25,097 nucleotides of DNA. Origin: Alphaproteobacteria bacterium. Its GTDB lineage: Bacteria; Pseudomonadota; Alphaproteobacteria; Puniceispirillales; Puniceispirillaceae. The DNA lies in the NCBI GenBank assembly GCA_011522945.1, contig WTHY01000072.1:1-25097 (forward strand), written 5' to 3'. The notes beneath the pieces were generated by a model. That model was not told the DNA's origin. It saw nothing but the letters and a program-made list of their open reading frames with translations, and did no database searches. Below, in pieces: positions 23,810 to 25,097 of this stretch. The translations under genes and the position numbers were made by a program. The stretch's first letter is position 1; each line of letters opens with the position of its first letter.

Positions 23810-24967
23810 TTATGGTGTGTGAATTGCCATAAGATTTATCTGGCGTACAACAAAATCAGGCATGAAAAGTGCAGCAGCAAAATCCTCAAGCCTAAACGGC
23901 GTATCAGGCGTTGCAGATAGATGCAATGCGCCGCCATCCGTCATAAAGCTACCTATCGCATTGGCTAAAGCGGGTCCAGTTTCAGGCAGAAAACTACCCA
24001 TGATACCTTGGAGCTGGGCTGCCAAAAGCGGGTAAGGCGGAATCTCACCTGTCTGTTCTATAAATTGCAGTAAGCCTAAATCACGCATATCAATTTTAAA
24101 GCTACCTAATTTTGTTTCGGCAGCAAGATAGGCAAGATACTCTTCGCCGCCATCTGCCCAAATAGTAGGGTCTGAAAACACATGGAAAGCATCTTCGGAT
24201 GTATAAAATTCGGAGCGGATTAGAAGGTCAAACAATCCTGTTAGCCGCATTTCCATTAAAGAGTCAGATACAACATCGGCGCCTTCTAGTGCATTTTGCT
24301 GCCGTGCAAAAAAGGCAAGCTCAATATGAGGTAATCCAGCTGAATTCAACCATGTTTCGAATTCGCGTGCCTCAGAGCTATCTCCGATTGGTAAGATTTG
24401 CATAAAGGGCATTTCAACGCCCCCAGATGCTAGAAAAGGTGTGCCATCAGATAATTGATCAAAATCAAGAGGCATGGTTGCAAATCTTGGTACAAATAAT
24501 GCATAGCCTGCATTTTCATCAATGATTTCGACAGCTTCCATCTGATAAGCCACCTGTTGCCAATCTAACGGATTGGCAGGTGTCATTTCAGCATCATCTG
24601 AAAGCCACCCCAGATGCAGATTGCTAATACGGACGGTCCGCGCATTTATCGATATGTCATCTTCACCGCCCTCTAGATTGTCAATTTCAAACTGTCTGAC
24701 AATAAAGTCTGGTTCTTCAAACGTGCCTTCAGTTAGCAGCAATACACGATCTGCTGTGGCAACAATTTCTCCATTTTCAAAAAGCTCAGCGTCAAAAATC
24801 TCACCTTGATATCGTCTGGTATCAAGCTGACCGCTGGAGAAGGATATAGCAAGGTCATCATCCAGTGTTATAGTTGTTTTGGCATAGGTAGCTTGAGAGA
24901 CGAGCAAAGCCGCTGCGCTGACAGCGATTGCTGTGTTTATCTTCAGAATTCTTTGTAATGCAGTCAT
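23810..24967 (-). CDS. Secreted or periplasmic protein of unknown function
   Basis: 385 residues with a clear Sec signal peptide: positive 'LQRILK', hydrophobic core 'TAIAVSAAALLV' and likely cleavage after 'TYA' at residue 29. The mature part is acidic and appears beta-rich, with alternating strands such as 'ARTVRISNLHLGW' and 'GSFKIDMRDLGLLQF'. The end 'GALHLSATPDTPFRLEDF' recalls proteins with repeated beta-sheet units (DUF945/DUF2125 style), but I cannot assign a family. Its ATG overlaps the TGA stop of the upstream gene in an ATGA, so its translation is probably coupled to it. Confidence 0.8.
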   Translation of the reverse strand: MTALQRILKINTAIAVSAAALLVSQATYAKTTITLDDDLAISFSSGQLDTRRYQGEIFDAELFENGEIVATADRVLLLTEGTFEEPDFIVRQFEIDNLEGGEDDISINARTVRISNLHLGWLSDDAEMTPANPLDWQQVAYQMEAVEIIDENAGYALFVPRFATMPLDFDQLSDGTPFLASGGVEMPFMQILPIGDSSEAREFETWLNSAGLPHIELAFFARQQNALEGADVVSDSLMEMRLTGLFDLLIRSEFYTSEDAFHVFSDPTIWADGGEEYLAYLAAETKLGSFKIDMRDLGLLQFIEQTGEIPPYPLLAAQLQGIMGSFLPETGPALANAIGSFMTDGGALHLSATPDTPFRLEDFAAALFMPDFVVRQINLMAIHTP

Positions 24968-25097
24968 GACAGGCTTTCTTCTTGTGGTAAGGGCACGTGT
25001 TCTTGCAATTCATTAGATTGTCTTAATAACAGATTATCTTCTAAATCTGATATGTCGACAATGATATGATCCCCATCTTGAAATTCCTGCGATAGAA
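24964..25097 (-). CDS. C-terminal end of an unidentified protein, possibly Clp/Hsp100 ATPase (partial)
   Basis: Only the last 44 residues are in the window; the frame is open to the right edge and stops with TGA at 24964-24966. The visible stretch 'LSQEFQDGDHIIVDISD' resembles the final beta-strand of the ClpB/ClpA D2 small domain, where an 'L.G.f.DGD.I.VDV' pattern is common. It is followed by an acidic, polar tail ('NELQEHVPLPQEES'). Four bases (ATGA) overlap the secreted protein gene. The open frame and coupled overlap support a real gene; the Clp identity is a guess from a short motif. Confidence 0.5.
   Translation of the reverse strand, partial: LSQEFQDGDHIIVDISDLEDNLLLRQSNELQEHVPLPQEESLS

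Overview
The window reads as ordinary chromosome of a marine alphaproteobacterium. Protein motifs are alphaproteobacterial in style, GC is moderate (by eye in the 40s %), and the gene content is typical of surface-ocean DMSP consumers. The SAR116/Puniceispirillales group or a relative is my best guess, from gene content only. Coding density is high, with about 20 complete genes and two cut by the window edges. No gap exceeds about 275 bp. I see no tRNA, rRNA, CRISPR array, insertion sequence or phage gene.

Layout. Positions 2-550: C-terminal part of a 6-phosphogluconate-dehydrogenase-like oxidoreductase (DUF1932). 804-1799 (-): an AcuI/YhdH-type acryloyl-CoA reductase. 2057-6614 (+): a uronate-dehydrogenase-like SDR, an aldehyde dehydrogenase, an Atg22/UMF1-like MFS carrier and an EamA/DMT carrier. 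6700-7689 (+): an adenosine-kinase-like PfkB kinase. 7836-9599 (+): a long acyl-CoA dehydrogenase of DmdC type. 9870-11051 (-): a thiolase. 11326-15771 (+): a tight three-gene operon of O-acetylhomoserine sulfhydrylase (MetY), an alpha/beta hydrolase and a FadN-like hydroxyacyl-CoA dehydrogenase/enoyl-CoA hydratase. 15935-19481 (-), in transcription order: beta-carbonic anhydrase, DMSP demethylase DmdA, and a DmdB-like CoA ligase. 19623-21176 (+): a DHA2-type drug-efflux MFS. 21295-21543 (-): a small unknown protein. 21646-22836 (+): a BaiN/HI0933-type flavoprotein. 22952-25097 (-): DUF952, YaiI/DUF188, a secreted unknown protein, and the last residues of a possible Clp/Hsp100 ATPase.

How the genes fit together. 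The centre looks like a DMSP demethylation neighbourhood. DmdA moves a methyl group from DMSP to tetrahydrofolate and leaves methylmercaptopropionate. DmdB makes its CoA thioester, and the DmdC-type enzyme oxidises that to methylthioacryloyl-CoA. No stand-alone DmdD/AcuH hydratase is present, but the FadN-like protein carries a crotonase domain with both catalytic glutamates. It sits in one operon with a hydrolase and with MetY, which can build methionine from methanethiol. The aldehyde dehydrogenase, carbonic anhydrase and AcuI could handle acetaldehyde, CO2 and acryloyl-CoA. DmdA is firm from sequence. DmdB and DmdC are likely from family plus context. The operon's role in the last step is a hypothesis.
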